DNA from: Paenibacillus contaminans
GTDB lineage: Bacteria > Bacillota > Bacilli > Paenibacillales > NBRC-103111
Assembly: GCF_003285015.1 (NCBI RefSeq)
Contig: NZ_QMFB01000015.1
Location: 158,768 to 222,767 of the forward strand
Direction: 5' to 3'
DNA length: 64,000 bases
In this document: piece after piece, positions 23,078 to 32,043 of the stretch
Layout: every line of letters starts with the position of its first letter
Numbering within the stretch: the stretch's first letter is position 1
Made by a program: the position numbers and the translations under genes
Notes under the pieces: generated by a model
The model's database searches: none
Seen by the model: only the letters and a program-made list of their open reading frames with translations
Told to the model about the DNA's origin: nothing

Positions 23078-23930
23078 ACTCGATCAGGTTCGTTTGGTTG
23101 ACATCTTGCCATCGAGTATCCGGAATGATGCTAATGTCATTGCGGCAGCGACGTCGATCGATCAACAGTTAAGAATGCTTAAGGAGTCCATTGATCGACT
23201 GGCTATCTTCACAAGGCTTGATAGTATTTCTGATGAAGAAGCTGACGAACTGGCTTGGCAGTTTCATGTGGATTTTTACGGCCCGCCGCTGCCGCTCGAG
23301 AAAAAACGTGAGCTTGTAAAAAGAAGCGTGGCTTGGCATCGAATAAAAGGTACACCGGCTGCTGTAGAGGAAATCGTTTCTGCTGCTTTTGATTCTGCAG
23401 AAGTAAAAGAGTGGTTTGAATACGGCGGCCATCCATATCATTTCAAGGTCGTCACGCGAGAGATCGTAACACCTGAAAAATACGGCCAGATTGTGAAGGC
23501 AATCAATTCTATTAAGAATGCTCGAAGCGTCCTGGATGATATTGAGGTCAATCGGATTTATCAATCAACTCTCGAAATTTCATCTTCTTTTGAGCGATTC
23601 AGCTATCCCTTTCAAGCATTTGCGAGTCAGCAGCTTTTTGCCGGCGTACTCTACGACGGTCCGGCTGTTGTCAACATCCCACCAAGCCCAGTTTATTCTA
23701 GTGTCTTGGAACCCAGCAACACCTACTATACCGAAACACAGGCACCGTATTTGATTACGGGGCTTATTTATGCTGGATCAAGTGGCGCAAGTATACCGCC
23801 GATCGTTAAGCCGGCAGATCAGTCGGCAACCTACACGGGAACAATGGAAGTTGGTTCGACTTATGACTCGAAGACGAAAGTTTATAAGGCTGCGGGGACA
23901 ATCTACACGGGAACGGAGGTGCTCATGTAA
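23070..23930 (+). CDS. Tail protein I with extended C-terminus
   Basis: 286 residues from the ATG at 23070 (CGGAGG upstream). The first 180 residues are P2 gpI-like (PF09684): 'LDSISDEEADELAWQFHVDF', 'RSVAWHRIKGTPAAVEEIVS', 'AINSIKNARSVLDDIEV'. The last 100 residues add three degenerate '(G)xxYxG' stretches ending FAGVLYDG, TGLIYAGSS and GTIYTGTEV. These probably form a beta-rich adaptor for the fibre. It joins the baseplate to the fibre. Confidence 0.88.
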   Translation: MLKLDQVRLVDILPSSIRNDANVIAAATSIDQQLRMLKESIDRLAIFTRLDSISDEEADELAWQFHVDFYGPPLPLEKKRELVKRSVAWHRIKGTPAAVEEIVSAAFDSAEVKEWFEYGGHPYHFKVVTREIVTPEKYGQIVKAINSIKNARSVLDDIEVNRIYQSTLEISSSFERFSYPFQAFASQQLFAGVLYDGPAVVNIPPSPVYSSVLEPSNTYYTETQAPYLITGLIYAGSSGASIPPIVKPADQSATYTGTMEVGSTYDSKTKVYKAAGTIYTGTEVLM

Positions 23931-24226
23931 TGGCCATTACGACAGCTGCCCATACGAAAATGAAGAACTGGCTTCAGGGGATTATTTCGCATGGTACGTA
24001 TACAAAAGGTGGCGTAACGACGACAATGCCGATCCAATCGATTAACCTATCGGGCGATGTTATAACGGTACAATTTTACCTTGATGATAGCGTGAGTGGC
24101 ATGATTACCAAGTTTCAAGTCATTGATAAAGACGGGGGCGTTTTTGACGATCAGCCGGACAGTATCAATAAGCCCAATCTTAACGGGCTGCTCATCACCT
24201 TTAAGTACACCTTAAAACGAATATAA
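23930..24226 (+). CDS. Small tail protein, unknown
   Basis: 98 residues starting MAITTAAHTKMKNWLQGIIS, ATG overlapping the preceding stop. It is a beta-rich small protein ('GDVITVQFYLDDSVSGMITK') found between gpI and the fibre in similar Paenibacillus phages, as I recall. It may be a fibre-anchoring or chaperone-like protein. No domain is recognised. Confidence 0.65.
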   Translation: MAITTAAHTKMKNWLQGIISHGTYTKGGVTTTMPIQSINLSGDVITVQFYLDDSVSGMITKFQVIDKDGGVFDDQPDSINKPNLNGLLITFKYTLKRI

Positions 24227-24241
24227 GGGGGCGCATGATCT

Positions 24242-27200
24242 GTGCAATATAACAAAACGAACTGGGTAGACCACATTATAGACGGCCTGGGTAACGTCAT
24301 CCAGCAGGGGACACCTGTAAGTGCTGGTAACCTTAACAAACTGGAGCGCGGTTTGAAGGATGCAAGCGTACAGCTTTCTTCGGAGTTGGCCGCCCAAGCG
24401 GCACATAGCGGGGTGCTGGACTTTATAGCGACATTTATCGCTGGAGTGTTACCCGTAACGGCTACTCACGGCAAAGGTGCAGTTGGTACACCTATCCCAT
24501 CGCAGTACTTGACCTACCAAAATCAGTTGGGGATAAGCGACTTTAGCACGCTTATCAACGGCGCAAAGGTAGACGTTTCTGGATTGAACCCAGCTACTAC
24601 TGGTGGGAATAACCGTGTGTTTTTCCCAGCCCCGCCAGTCTCAGGTGAACGCGATGACCTGGTCTATTTGGAAGCTTGGCGCGACCTAACGACGCAGGAC
24701 TGGAAGGTCCGCATACGTACAGTCGCAGGTATAGATTTTTCATCATATACAAAAGACGGATTCATGGGAACCCAAGGAAACGTAAACGTACAGCCTCAAG
24801 GAGGTAACGCGGCGCCTTTAACTCTACCGTTTGTTTGGTCCACCAGTGATAGCTATTGGAAATACGGTGTATTCAAAGCCTTCGATTATCGGGGAACGGG
24901 TGGCGTAGCAGACCCTGCACCGAAGGACCCAGGCCTATATATTGCTGGGGATGGAACTGATGGCGCAAAAGGCGTGCTCAAAAGCTACGATGGCTACGTA
25001 TATGCTATTCCGCTTTTTAAAGTACGTCGTCGCAATTCTGGCGGTTATAGCACCAACAACCCGAACGGAGCCATTGACTACTTTGAGAATGTAAGCATTA
25101 CGACATTAGCTGCAATAGCTAGTACTACGCAATCTTACATTGACGTAAGCGCGCTTAACGGATTAAAAGCAGGGGATAAAGTATCTGTACCAGGTAGCAG
25201 CCGAGTGAACGTGATTAAAGTTATTTCAGGTTTAAGGTTGTTTTTAGATCAGCCCTATTATACTAGCGACGTAGCTGCTGGCAGCGTAGTAGCATTACGT
25301 GGAAACGCTTCGGACCGCCCGGACGGACTTTACTCCAATATCATCGACGAACGCGACATAACGGACCTTCGCCACAAAACGTATTTGGTTGCACCGCCTT
25401 ACCAGCAGCTTCTAACCGACGGACTAGACCAGCACCTACGCGGCGTGACTCAGCCCGAACGCCGTAAGGCTATGCGAACAACATATGTTGGGGTGCGTAA
25501 AACGCCTATCGACTCAAATCACATTTTTTACGCATCTTTTGACAGCAATCGGTCTCCTGAGATAGGTAGCACCACAAGTAATACCTTACCGACTGCGCCG
25601 TTATTCAAACCGGCAGCTACAGGGTCTGGCGTATATTTCAACAATACGGGTGGACATGTTGTTACCCAGAACATCGATGCTTTCCCGATTTCGGTTGAAG
25701 CATTCGTGATACCCGAAGATCACAGCGCAATTGGCGGTGACGCTGCTTATCTTTTTGCATTAACGAATGCACCTAGTACAGACATGATCGCTATTTGGCT
25801 CAAAAAACCGAATGATATTAGATTGCGGGTAATCGATAACGGAGTGCCGAGGGAAAGTTCTTCATATAACTTCCAGCCTGGACGTTCTCACCATGTGCGC
25901 TTAACGATCACAACAGACAAAGTACGCATGTATATAAACGGGAATATGATCGGTGAATTAAGCCACACTTTAACGGCGGCAAGGGTAAACAATAATTTGT
26001 ACCTCGGATTCACTGCGGGTGGCTGGGGAGTTAAAGCAACTATTTCCGATTTCGCCGTGAGTAAAATAGACAGGGGAGCGACTTTCGCAACACTTCCCTC
26101 CGACTTTATCGCAGGGTACGCTGATATTACGCCTGCGCTTAATTACCAGCGGCGTATTAACAGCGACGTACTCACGCCGCAAAAATCCTATGCCGTCGCG
26201 AAAGTCCAGAACCAAACGCAGGAACGCGGCGTAACGGTCACCAAGGGAACTGGAGTAAATACGGCAGCCTGGGAAGCAGGCGACAAAATTAAAGTACGGG
26301 GCTGGGCTGGGGAAATTATAGGGGGCGTTATCGACAGTGATACAGCGCTCGGAAAAATTCTCCGTAATGACGGTACCACTGACACGCTATATGTTGGCGA
26401 TACTTCCAAGTTTAGTGTAAATGATACGATACAACTGGTCAGGGAGTCTGATTTCACTATTTCCTCCACGCGTACAATTACAGCAGTGAATAGCGCAAAT
26501 GGTACGATCACAGTAAACACGGCCATCAATACGAGTGTCGTTTATTTGCTATTTGAAACAACCGCCAGCACTTCCAGCCCAGTCGTCCGGGCGATTATCG
26601 CCGGGACTTCGACGACGGTACCGGGCACATGGGCAAACCTGGGAACTAATGAAGCCGAATTCACCCTAGGAACGCTGCCGGGTGGCCTAGACGTCGAAGA
26701 AATCATCATCGAGTACAGCCTTAACATGGCAGCAGGACAGGGCGGTTTGTTCCAGGTTTATTCAAATATCCTAGGCGGCGAAGCAAATGGCAAGAAGCTT
26801 GTAAAGGGTACGCAGGCCGTTACTGACGACTTCGCGGGTAAAATCATAGGAAGTACGACTGTAAACCCGAACAAAGCCTATAGCGCAACAAACGGCACGA
26901 CTGCGACGCCTGGGGCACCTGGTACCGAGTTTACCCAGGCGGACTACGACGCCATTAAGACGCTGGACGCTTCGTTAAAGACCGTAACGACTTCGGTAAA
27001 CGGACAAGCGGCCGCGATTGTAGTGTCTAAGGATATTATACGGATGTTTGAAGATAAGGGCGGGAAACTACCAGGAGTTTATACTGTTGCCGAGAAAGTA
27101 GCTTGGCTTAAGGTGAACATTGGAAAAATGAATGCCTTCGCGACGGTTTGTGGTACAGGCCCTGCTGGAAATATGGCGAGAACTTCTGTATGGAACGCGA

Positions 27201-28048
27201 ATACAAACTCCTGGACTGCTGTGAATAGCACGACTAATGGAGTTCCCACAAGAATCGGTATGGCGACTACAACTGTACTATCAAACTTTATCGACGCCAA
27301 CGGGTTCGCGCACTTCCTTTGTTACGCGGACCCTTCGGACGGTGTAACTACTTCAGCAATATTTCTCGACTACGTAAACATAGAATTAGAAGTAGTAAGC
27401 AAAGCGGGGTACGATATACTGGTGCCCGAAAACCCGCGCCGTGACGCTGGCCTATCGGGTCTTTTGTATGTCCGTAGACAAACTCGTGAAGTGGAAAGCC
27501 TATTCTCAGGTAACGACGAAGATAACGGAATTATCGTAATTGGTGACTATGTACCGACGCAAGAATTTACGGGCGTATTTACGGGCGGCGTAAACGGTGC
27601 GAAAGATGTACTGTTGGGAATGCAGGGGTTTGTAACAGTCGCTGGTACAAATAAAGCATACGCATACGATGCGTCGAACCAATACGCGAACGCTATTACA
27701 CGACTGCTTGGCCCCGGAGACGATCTTAATTACAAGGTAGACCCTCAAAGTCTTGTAAGTACTGTAGCATATGACAGTGTGAACAGTTCAGGCGTTATAA
27801 GGTACTGGAACGCTGATATTCCTCATACAGGTCAGGGCTTGGCTGTCGGTGCATACAGCGACGGAATACCATTGTGGGCTAGTAAAGTGGCTGAATTCCT
27901 AAGCGGTATGCCGTCGTTAGTGGAGTACAATGGAGAATTACTACTAAGGGTATCGCTTAGGAAGCGTAGTGCCGCATCTGCAACCGGATTGGGAGCAGGT
28001 GCATATTATTACTTCCGACTTCCAGGCCGACCGTTAATAAAACTATAA
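24242..28048 (+). CDS. Large tail fibre / receptor-binding protein with LamG-like domain
   Basis: 1268 residues from a GTG with AAGGGGG upstream. The first 100 residues give a baseplate-anchoring start ('NWVDHIIDGLGNVIQQGTPV'). Around residues 420-610 a concanavalin/LamG-like domain is visible: 'IFYASFDSN', 'FPISVEAFVIP', 'VRLTITTDKVRMYINGNMIG' and 'NNLYLGFTAGGWG'. The rest is beta-rich, with Gly/Thr/Asn-rich segments typical of fibres. No peptidase, pectate-lyase or glycosidase motif was seen. It is probably the main host-range determinant, binding wall polymers. It is the largest gene in the phage. Confidence 0.85.
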   Translation: MQYNKTNWVDHIIDGLGNVIQQGTPVSAGNLNKLERGLKDASVQLSSELAAQAAHSGVLDFIATFIAGVLPVTATHGKGAVGTPIPSQYLTYQNQLGISDFSTLINGAKVDVSGLNPATTGGNNRVFFPAPPVSGERDDLVYLEAWRDLTTQDWKVRIRTVAGIDFSSYTKDGFMGTQGNVNVQPQGGNAAPLTLPFVWSTSDSYWKYGVFKAFDYRGTGGVADPAPKDPGLYIAGDGTDGAKGVLKSYDGYVYAIPLFKVRRRNSGGYSTNNPNGAIDYFENVSITTLAAIASTTQSYIDVSALNGLKAGDKVSVPGSSRVNVIKVISGLRLFLDQPYYTSDVAAGSVVALRGNASDRPDGLYSNIIDERDITDLRHKTYLVAPPYQQLLTDGLDQHLRGVTQPERRKAMRTTYVGVRKTPIDSNHIFYASFDSNRSPEIGSTTSNTLPTAPLFKPAATGSGVYFNNTGGHVVTQNIDAFPISVEAFVIPEDHSAIGGDAAYLFALTNAPSTDMIAIWLKKPNDIRLRVIDNGVPRESSSYNFQPGRSHHVRLTITTDKVRMYINGNMIGELSHTLTAARVNNNLYLGFTAGGWGVKATISDFAVSKIDRGATFATLPSDFIAGYADITPALNYQRRINSDVLTPQKSYAVAKVQNQTQERGVTVTKGTGVNTAAWEAGDKIKVRGWAGEIIGGVIDSDTALGKILRNDGTTDTLYVGDTSKFSVNDTIQLVRESDFTISSTRTITAVNSANGTITVNTAINTSVVYLLFETTASTSSPVVRAIIAGTSTTVPGTWANLGTNEAEFTLGTLPGGLDVEEIIIEYSLNMAAGQGGLFQVYSNILGGEANGKKLVKGTQAVTDDFAGKIIGSTTVNPNKAYSATNGTTATPGAPGTEFTQADYDAIKTLDASLKTVTTSVNGQAAAIVVSKDIIRMFEDKGGKLPGVYTVAEKVAWLKVNIGKMNAFATVCGTGPAGNMARTSVWNANTNSWTAVNSTTNGVPTRIGMATTTVLSNFIDANGFAHFLCYADPSDGVTTSAIFLDYVNIELEVVSKAGYDILVPENPRRDAGLSGLLYVRRQTREVESLFSGNDEDNGIIVIGDYVPTQEFTGVFTGGVNGAKDVLLGMQGFVTVAGTNKAYAYDASNQYANAITRLLGPGDDLNYKVDPQSLVSTVAYDSVNSSGVIRYWNADIPHTGQGLAVGAYSDGIPLWASKVAEFLSGMPSLVEYNGELLLRVSLRKRSAASATGLGAGAYYYFRLPGRPLIKL

Positions 28049-28061
28049 GGAGGATGGACCG

Positions 28062-28838
28062 ATGACGAACGTAGTCTTTAATCGCCAGGACAATACCGTA
28101 GTGGGGCTTAATCGCCCTGCTACCGAATTTGGGGAATATAGTGTACAGCTTCCATATGCAATCGAACTCGCGAAGCCTATTCTAAAAATCGACGGCGAGC
28201 GGCAAAAGACAGACGGGGCAGGACAGCCGCTTTACCTGGACGGTGACGATGAAGTGCCCGAATCCCGCAAGTCGATAGCTTGGGAAACGGTAACTAATAC
28301 GTACAATGTCGTTAAAGATGACGGATCAACCGCACTAGTAACGACAACAACCCAAGTGGCGACCGAATGGGAGGAGCTGCCGCCGATCATGATTCCGAAC
28401 GAGGTCACTTCATATGTGGCATTCGCTGAAGCACCCGCGCTGTTTACGTATGATGAGATTTTGTTCGCTAAGATCGCCAGCATAAAAGCAAACTCAACTC
28501 GAGACCTGGTTTATTTCGACGAAGATTTCCCGCTAGACAAGTTTTCTGAAGAATTATCCAGCCACGCGGCAAACATGGGGGACGGTTTTATCGCCTTGCA
28601 TCCGCTGGGTAGCTGCCGGACGGTTAAGCTGCAGCTTGGGAAAAGCTCCGATGTTCTTCAAATCTACTTGGAATCGCAGCCTGACGTAAAGGTGGAAGTC
28701 GGGGCGTCGGCATCCAATTTTGTTGAAGTGGTGAACGGAATCGCACAGCTGGCAGCGCCGGCAAACGAGGTATACGTTAGGTTTAGCAATCTGGTGGATC
28801 GTTACCGCGAAGTGTACGCATTCGGAATATTAGTGTAA
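28062..28838 (+). CDS. Tail-associated protein, unknown (possible fibre partner)
   Basis: 258 residues, ATG with AAGGAGG upstream, starting MTNVVFNRQDNTVVGLNRPA. The N-terminal half has an acidic, loop-rich region. The C-terminal half is beta-rich ('GSCRTVKLQLGKSSDVLQIY', 'EVYVRFSNLVDRYREVYAFG'). Directly follows the fibre and ends the tail operon at a terminator, so it is likely a second fibre component or fibre-binding protein. No family recognised. Confidence 0.65.
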   Translation: MTNVVFNRQDNTVVGLNRPATEFGEYSVQLPYAIELAKPILKIDGERQKTDGAGQPLYLDGDDEVPESRKSIAWETVTNTYNVVKDDGSTALVTTTTQVATEWEELPPIMIPNEVTSYVAFAEAPALFTYDEILFAKIASIKANSTRDLVYFDEDFPLDKFSEELSSHAANMGDGFIALHPLGSCRTVKLQLGKSSDVLQIYLESQPDVKVEVGASASNFVEVVNGIAQLAAPANEVYVRFSNLVDRYREVYAFGILV

Positions 28839-28868
28839 TGCCCTCGAACCGATCGGGGGCTATTTTTA
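28839..28868 (+). terminator. Terminator ending the tail operon
   Basis: GCCCTCG and CGGGGGC pair (one G-T) around a short loop, followed by TATTTTTATG, immediately after the stop codon. Confidence 0.65.
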
Positions 28869-28899
28869 TGCCTGAATAGGGCAGACAGGGGCGTGACGA

Positions 28900-29208
28900 A
28901 TGGATTTTACAGCGATTACAGCGATAGTATCAGTAGCTGCCGCGCTTAGTGGTATCGTGCTTGGTTGGGCTGGGCGCACACGTTCAATGCGCGATGATAT
29001 TAAAAAGACTGCCGGCAGTGGTGCTGTCTTGGCAGCCGATGTTGAGTATATAAAGCGCGGCGTGGATGATATCCGGCTTGAGCAGCGTGCTCAGGGGCAG
29101 CGCATTGACGTATTGTCGGAACGAGTTACCCGCGTCGAAGAGTCAGCCAAGGCAGCACATAAACGTATGGACAGGATCGATGGAACGCCACGAGACAAGG
29201 AGGATTAA
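28900..29208 (+). CDS. Hemolysin XhlA-like holin-associated protein
   Basis: 102 residues, ATG with AGGGGCG upstream. One N-terminal membrane segment ('ITAIVSVAAALSGIVLGWAG') is followed by a long charged coiled coil ('DIRLEQRAQGQRIDVLSERV'). Layout and position before the holin fit the XhlA-type accessory holin. XhlA usually has its membrane segment at the C-terminus, so the order here is inverted and the family name is tentative. Confidence 0.6.
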   Translation: MDFTAITAIVSVAAALSGIVLGWAGRTRSMRDDIKKTAGSGAVLAADVEYIKRGVDDIRLEQRAQGQRIDVLSERVTRVEESAKAAHKRMDRIDGTPRDKED

Positions 29209-29211
29209 GGC

Positions 29212-29523
29212 ATGGAATCGCAGCTCTTTACCTGGGAAGCTCTCTCCGCAATGGGGGGAGCTTCTTTGCTTACGTTTTTCATCGTTCAATATACGAAGAA
29301 GCTGATGGACCGCATTGCTCCCGGGCTGCCGACTGACGTTTACGCTGTCATTGTGGCCTTTTTCGTACTGATCATGGCGCAACTGGCTGTTGGTGCCAAT
29401 GCCGCTGACTGGCGGGTTTATGGGCTCGCATTTGCCAATGCGTTTTTGATCGCCGCCGCAGCCGGTCAAATGCAATATAAGGCGATCCGGCCACCCGGAA
29501 AGGATGAGATCAAGAATGGCTAG
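29212..29523 (+). CDS. Holin
   Basis: 103 residues with two or three membrane segments ('GGASLLTFFIVQYTKKLMDR', 'DVYAVIVAFFVLIMAQLAVG', 'GLAFANAFLIAAAAG') and a charged C-terminal tail. It sits between the coiled-coil protein and the endolysin. It forms membrane holes to release the endolysin. Its end overlaps the endolysin start by 8 bases. Confidence 0.8.
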   Translation: MESQLFTWEALSAMGGASLLTFFIVQYTKKLMDRIAPGLPTDVYAVIVAFFVLIMAQLAVGANAADWRVYGLAFANAFLIAAAAGQMQYKAIRPPGKDEIKNG

Positions 29524-30178
29524 TATGAAGCGAGAAGACTTTATCGATGTCATTGCACCGATCGCCGTCCAGCTTCGGAATGAGGGATCGCCGATTTTTC
29601 CATCCGTCCGGATCGCACAGGCTATGCTCGAAACCGGCTGCGTCCTACATCCCTGGAATAACCTCGTGGGGTATAAGGTAGGCAGCGGACAACTGACTCC
29701 GTTTTGGCATGGGCGTAGCGTCAGCACGAAGACATGGGAGGTTTACGACGGTGTTCGCGTAGAAGGCGTGCAGGCTCATTGGCGGGCGTATGACTGCATC
29801 GCGGACTGTTTCCGGGATCAGGACTTACTCTTCAGCTGGAGCCGATACGACCGTGTTCGGGCAGCAGTTAACCCGCAGGAACAGACAGCGATGCTATTGG
29901 CATGTGGGTATGCTACCGATCCAACTTATAACCAAAAGCTAAACAGCTTTATGGCCGGCTATGATCTCGGAAAATACGACGAGGAGGACGACACGTTGAA
30001 ATTTGAACATGATTGGCAATGGAAGATGCTCGGTGACGCACTGGACGGGCTATATAATAAAGGTGTAATCTCGGATTGGACTTGGGCTGAAAAGGCGTAT
30101 ATGCGGAAGCTGACGCAATCGGAGCTTGCGTGGCTTAATGCGATCGTACTTGCACGGCAAGCGGGTGTTGAAGTCTAA
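29516..30178 (+). CDS. Endolysin, glucosaminidase (FlgJ/LytG-like)
   Basis: 220 residues from the ATG at 29516. The N-terminal 150 residues are an N-acetylglucosaminidase domain (PF01832-type): 'IFPSVRIAQAMLETGC' with the catalytic Glu in 'AMLETG', 'WNNLVGYKVG' and 'AHWRAYDCIADCFRDQDLLF'. The C-terminal 70 residues ('LGDALDGLYNKGVISDWTWA') are a small helical wall-binding module like those in Paenibacillus lysins. It cleaves peptidoglycan glycan strands at lysis. Confidence 0.88.
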   Translation: MASMKREDFIDVIAPIAVQLRNEGSPIFPSVRIAQAMLETGCVLHPWNNLVGYKVGSGQLTPFWHGRSVSTKTWEVYDGVRVEGVQAHWRAYDCIADCFRDQDLLFSWSRYDRVRAAVNPQEQTAMLLACGYATDPTYNQKLNSFMAGYDLGKYDEEDDTLKFEHDWQWKMLGDALDGLYNKGVISDWTWAEKAYMRKLTQSELAWLNAIVLARQAGVEV

Positions 30179-30280
30179 CTAAGGGCGCCCATTCTGTCTT
30201 AAAATGTCCTTTCATTTATGGGAAAAATATACTATATTATTAATGTTATATTCCACCATAATTTAGAGAGAGGTCATTAT

Positions 30281-30916
30281 ATGTTGGAGTGGCTTGACAA
30301 ATATCGTGTAATCTTTGAAACGTTATACTTTCTTTCAAGCATCGGATTAGTTACAACAATCATTATAGGACTAAAACAACTAAAGCTTGTAAAACAAGAT
30401 ATTATTCTTAGGAACAAGCGCGCTTCAGTAGAGAAGAGTATTGAGTATCTAAATTGGTTTGCAACTGAGTTCATTCCGGATTATGAAAAATTTGAAGATA
30501 ATCTTTTAAAAGACAATGTTGTTAATTATCCTGGACCATATACAGAGTTTGTTTTTACATCAACCTGTAATACTCATGTTCCTTCAATACAGACTAATTT
30601 GGATAAAAGCACTGAATATGGAGGAACTGGTTTAATAAATCAAATTGAGTTTTTTAGTGCTGCTTTACTTAGTGGATTGGCGGATGAAGAATTAGCTTTC
30701 AATCCTTTAGCAAGTTTATATTGTGATATTGTGGAAAAGTTATACATTGTGTTATGCGATCATCGAGATGATGATTCACAAAAATTTCTAAATACTGTCA
30801 AGTTATATCGTATTTGGAGCGCTCGTTTAAAGAAGTTGGACGATGACAAGAAGCAAAAAAATAACATGGATGCTTCTAATTTTGGGAATCAACGAATAGA
30901 ATCTATTGGTACATAA
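30281..30916 (+). CDS. Membrane-anchored cargo protein (DUF4760-like)
   Basis: 211 residues from the ATG at 30281 (AGAGAGAGG upstream). One N-terminal membrane segment ('FLSSIGLVTTIIIGLKQL') is followed by a cytoplasmic helical domain with 'RNKRASVEKSIEYLNWFATE'. This fits the DUF4760-like layout seen in many mobile elements, from memory. It is much more AT-rich than the lysis genes and has its own promoter region (TATATT/TATTAT near 30230). It is followed by a 46-codon gene and a terminator, so it is an independent moron, possibly involved in superinfection exclusion. Function unproven. Confidence 0.65.
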   Translation: MLEWLDKYRVIFETLYFLSSIGLVTTIIIGLKQLKLVKQDIILRNKRASVEKSIEYLNWFATEFIPDYEKFEDNLLKDNVVNYPGPYTEFVFTSTCNTHVPSIQTNLDKSTEYGGTGLINQIEFFSAALLSGLADEELAFNPLASLYCDIVEKLYIVLCDHRDDDSQKFLNTVKLYRIWSARLKKLDDDKKQKNNMDASNFGNQRIESIGT

Positions 30917-30937
30917 AAAGGAATGGAGCGATCAAGT

Positions 30938-31078
30938 ATGAATAATGTTATTTCGTTAGCAACAGCAAAAAAAAATCTCGGGCTAATGACAAGCTCTGTA
31001 TCTATGAGCATAAATAAAAAAGGTAAAACGACTACACAAATGTTGACAGAGGCATTTAAAGCACTAAACAAAAAATAA
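30938..31078 (+). CDS. Tiny basic protein (46 aa) in the cargo operon
   Basis: ATG preceded by AAGGAATGGAG. The product begins MNNVISLATAKKNLGLMTSS and ends with KALNKK. It is lysine- and threonine-rich and lies 21 bases after the membrane-anchored gene, before a shared terminator, so the two form an operon. Too short for family assignment; a regulator or toxin-antitoxin partner is possible. Confidence 0.5.
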   Translation: MNNVISLATAKKNLGLMTSSVSMSINKKGKTTTQMLTEAFKALNKK

Positions 31079-31087
31079 AAATACTAT

Positions 31088-31128
31088 GAGACCCCCCATT
31101 CAAAATTGTGGGGGGCTTTGTTTTTTTG
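31088..31128 (+). terminator. Terminator after the two-gene cargo operon
   Basis: ACCCCCCA and TGGGGGGCT pair around ATTCAAAATTG, followed by TTGTTTTTTT. Confidence 0.85.
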
Positions 31129-31386
31129 TCTTATTCGAGGATCCAGGCACACGAGTCCTTCCCTATTGCGCGGCCCTTGCAAAAAATAACGAAATGCCCT
31201 ATAGTAGGAGATGCTACACAGGACACTACTAGTGTCGTTTCTCCCCACAGGGAGCGAGCTGCGATGGCATAATGCCGGAATTATTTTAATAGAGAAGCAG
31301 GCCATTTCACAGAAGACTTTGTCCGACTGTGGGATGGCCCTCTTTTGTTTAGTGACATAAGTGATCACAGACCCTACTGAAACGGG
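31129..31386. other. Cargo spacer with a short dyad, no gene supported
   Basis: About 260 bases between two terminators. A perfect short dyad GACACTACTAGTGTC lies near 31219-31233. A short frame reading EAGHFTEDFVRLWDGPLLF (about 31290-31346) looks like a possible gene remnant, but no match is recognised. A 94-codon reverse frame here lacks a ribosome site and is not called. Confidence 0.3.
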
Positions 31387-31420
31387 AAAACACCGACAAT
31401 TTCTAGTCGGTGTTTTTTTT
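31387..31420 (-). terminator. Terminator of the reverse membrane-anchored gene
   Basis: AACACCGAC and GTCGGTGTT form a perfect 9-bp stem with A and T runs on both sides. It lies 9 bases beyond the end of the reverse gene at 31429 and can work in both directions. Confidence 0.8.
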
Positions 31421-31428
31421 GTAAAGAG

Positions 31429-32043
31429 TTACTTGATTTGTGCCATGGACTTTTTCATTTGATCTTCGTTTGATTTAACCGAGTCACTGTCAATTGTTTC
31501 GACACCACGATATGTATATTTTGAATTCTGTATAAAATCAAGTGCAAAGGAGTCAATTGGTTTCTTTTCTTTATCGTCATAATGTCGTTCTACCACAGTG
31601 GCTTTGAAAATATTGTTCAGCATGTATTCATGATTTTTTGTATCTTTTAGATACGAACCATTTTTAAATTCGGAAACTATGAAGGATTCAAATTCCTTCA
31701 GCTCACTCTGATCAGACTTGTAGCTTCTTGCCAGTTTAGTTACCTCATCAAACTTTTCTGTTGTTGACTTTTCAGTTTTCGCAATTACACCGATCTCTTT
31801 CTTCCAGTCAACTTCCTGTTTTTGTTGTGTTGGCGTAGTGCTGCTGGTTGGAGATACAGTTCCCGTACTTCCTTGCGGAGTGTTTTTGGGTGATGGTGTT
31901 ACTGTTGGGGTTGCATTAGTTGCCATGTCCTTAACTTCATCATCTTTTCCAGAAATGTTTGCTGCAATAATTATGACAATCACAATCAGTGCCCAAAACC
32001 ACCATTTTTTTATTAGCGGTTTATTTTGCTTATTCTGATCCAT
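31429..32043 (-). CDS. Membrane-anchored extracellular protein, unknown
   Basis: 204 residues from the ATG at 32043 with TGGGGGAT upstream. A short basic cytoplasmic start (MDQNKQNKPLIKK) is followed by one membrane segment ('WWFWALIVIVIIIAANI'), then a Thr/Pro/Ser-rich linker ('NATPTVTPSPKNTPQGSTGT'). A 120-residue domain follows with helices and 'FALDFIQNSKYTYRGVETID'. The linker suggests a surface-exposed domain. It is a reverse-strand, AT-rich gene isolated by terminators: a lysogeny-expressed moron. No function recognised. Confidence 0.7.
   Translation of the reverse strand: MDQNKQNKPLIKKWWFWALIVIVIIIAANISGKDDEVKDMATNATPTVTPSPKNTPQGSTGTVSPTSSTTPTQQKQEVDWKKEIGVIAKTEKSTTEKFDEVTKLARSYKSDQSELKEFESFIVSEFKNGSYLKDTKNHEYMLNNIFKATVVERHYDDKEKKPIDSFALDFIQNSKYTYRGVETIDSDSVKSNEDQMKKSMAQIK

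Noticed and set aside
31084..31368. 94-codon reverse frame in the cargo spacer
   Set aside because: It runs through a strong terminator and has no ribosome site or protein-like pattern.
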